Shown in pieces: positions 63,557-64,000 of a stretch of 64,000 nucleotides of DNA. A model generated the notes under the pieces. It was not told the origin of the DNA, made no database searches, and saw only the letters and a program-made list of their open reading frames with translations. The DNA comes from Anaerolineae bacterium. Its GTDB lineage: Bacteria; Chloroflexota; Anaerolineae; Aggregatilineales; Phototrophicaceae. The position numbers and the translations under genes are program-made. Each line of letters begins with the position of its first letter. Position 1 is the first letter of the stretch. The DNA lies in contig JABWBO010000005.1 of NCBI GenBank assembly GCA_013360465.1, positions 1 to 64,000 of the forward strand. Reading direction: 5' to 3'.

Positions 63557-64000
63557 ATGACTGCTAGGCTCATCATCACGCTGTCGCTGATCCTCTTCGG
63601 CGCGGCGTGCAGCGCAGAACCGACCGAAGTGGCGTTCCAGGCGACCGAACCGCTGGTCACGGTCACTGCGCCGGTATACACCGTCACGCCCACGCGCACC
63701 CCGACCTTCACGTATACGCCGCCGCCGACGGCGACTCTGACGCCCTCGGCGACGAACACGCCGCTGCCCACCTTCACCGTCACGCCGCCGGATACCGATA
63801 CCCCCGCGCCCGCCGCGACACAGCTTTCGAGCGAGGCGGCGTCCGCATCGGCGGCGTCCGCATTGGCGGCGTCCGCATCGGCGGCGGCGCTGTCGGTGAT
63901 GCTGGCGGCAGAGACCGCCTCCGCCACGTTCAGCACCCGATCTTCGGGTGCGCCAACTTCGACCGAGACGCCGAACGGCGTGGCGGGGACTTCCGCGCTG
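63557..64000 (+). CDS. Putative lipoprotein, truncated by window end
   Basis: 148 codons open to the right edge from the ATG at 63557, with CAGGAGCGG upstream. A lipoprotein signal (LIITLSLILFGAAC) puts the lipidated Cys at residue 18. A long Thr/Pro-rich tether follows (TVTPTRTPTFTYTPPP), then an Ala/Ser-rich stretch coded by three tandem copies of a 15-base unit (63841-63885, TCCGCATCGGCGGCG-like). The functional domain lies outside the window. It begins 27 bases after the HEAT gene. Confidence 0.75.
   Translation, partial: MTARLIITLSLILFGAACSAEPTEVAFQATEPLVTVTAPVYTVTPTRTPTFTYTPPPTATLTPSATNTPLPTFTVTPPDTDTPAPAATQLSSEAASASAASALAASASAAALSVMLAAETASATFSTRSSGAPTSTETPNGVAGTSAL
63841..63885 (+). 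repeat. 15-base tandem repeat in the lipoprotein tether
   Basis: Three copies of TCCGCA(T)TGGCGGCG-type units, in frame, encode SA(S/L)AA repeats. One copy differs by a single base (C to T), so the array is recent or homogenised. Confidence 0.7.

Noticed and set aside
63079-63936. Minus-strand frame rich in Val/Gly/Ala repeats opposite the HEAT and lipoprotein genes
   Set aside because: Its beta-helix-like pattern is just the complement of the Thr/Pro tether and HEAT repeats.

Overview
The window reads as a high-GC chromosomal segment, most likely from a Chloroflexota bacterium (Anaerolineae-like). That call is inference. It rests on Thr/Pro-rich lipoproteins, GTG/TTG starts, a DUF1800/DUF1501 Tat pair, an effector-associated TIR-NACHT protein carrying a formylglycine-generating-enzyme (FGE)-like domain, and many sugar-acid and ABC sugar operons. 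No rRNA, tRNA or CRISPR array was seen.

Layout. 1-4.8 kb (minus): a catabolic operon with a glutamine-synthetase/PuuA-like ligase, SDR, aldehyde dehydrogenase, GH88 hydrolase and the start of a second SDR. 4.9-8.2 kb: response regulator, sensor kinase and a repeat-bearing lipoprotein. 8.2-12.6 kb: a conflict/defence island with an EAD-TIR-NACHT-FGE protein whose C-terminus is broken by a palindromic repeat, an orphan Avd protein of the diversity-generating-retroelement (DGR) type, and a HicBA toxin-antitoxin pair. 13-18.7 kb: Tat-exported DUF1800/DUF1501 pair, secreted proteins and an aldo/keto reductase. 18.9-22.3 kb: a compact, visibly more AT-rich three-gene operon encoding TIR-FGE, an unknown protein, and a degenerate phosphoribosyltransferase-methyltransferase fusion. 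22.4-29 kb: purC, a GH4 glycosidase and a 1256-residue PAS/GAF kinase. 29-34 kb: a phosphonate-type ABC transporter with a remarkable permease, and an APH-fold kinase. 34-38.8 kb (minus): FAD oxidase, creatininase-family, UPF0261 and sugar epimerase genes. 39.3-48.8 kb (plus): a complete CUT1-type sugar ABC transporter with two different ATPases, two epimerase-family genes, a membrane protein and a Gfo/Idh oxidoreductase. 48.8-49.1 kb: two small inverted-repeat elements. 49.1-54.7 kb (minus): cobalamin adenosyltransferase and hypC-F-D-E. 54.7-58.3 kb: galactonate dehydratase, then threonine-to-glycine degradation (kbl plus SDR-type tdh). 58.3-64 kb: an MFS-HEAT fusion, a dolichol-phosphate-mannose-synthase-like enzyme, a BON protein, a HEAT protein and a truncated lipoprotein.

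The most interesting material is the pair of TIR/FGE loci at 8.2-12.2 kb and 18.9-22.3 kb. FGE-like C-type-lectin folds are typical DGR targets, TIR and NACHT are effector and sensor modules, and Avd is the accessory partner of DGR reverse transcriptases. No reverse transcriptase lies in the window, so either diversification is driven from elsewhere in the genome or this is a decayed DGR-diversified immune locus. The second locus, TIR-FGE plus an unknown protein plus a degenerate PRTase-methyltransferase, is the best candidate here for an undescribed system. The same 65-bp repeat lies just beyond the first gene of the first locus and just beyond the last gene of the second.
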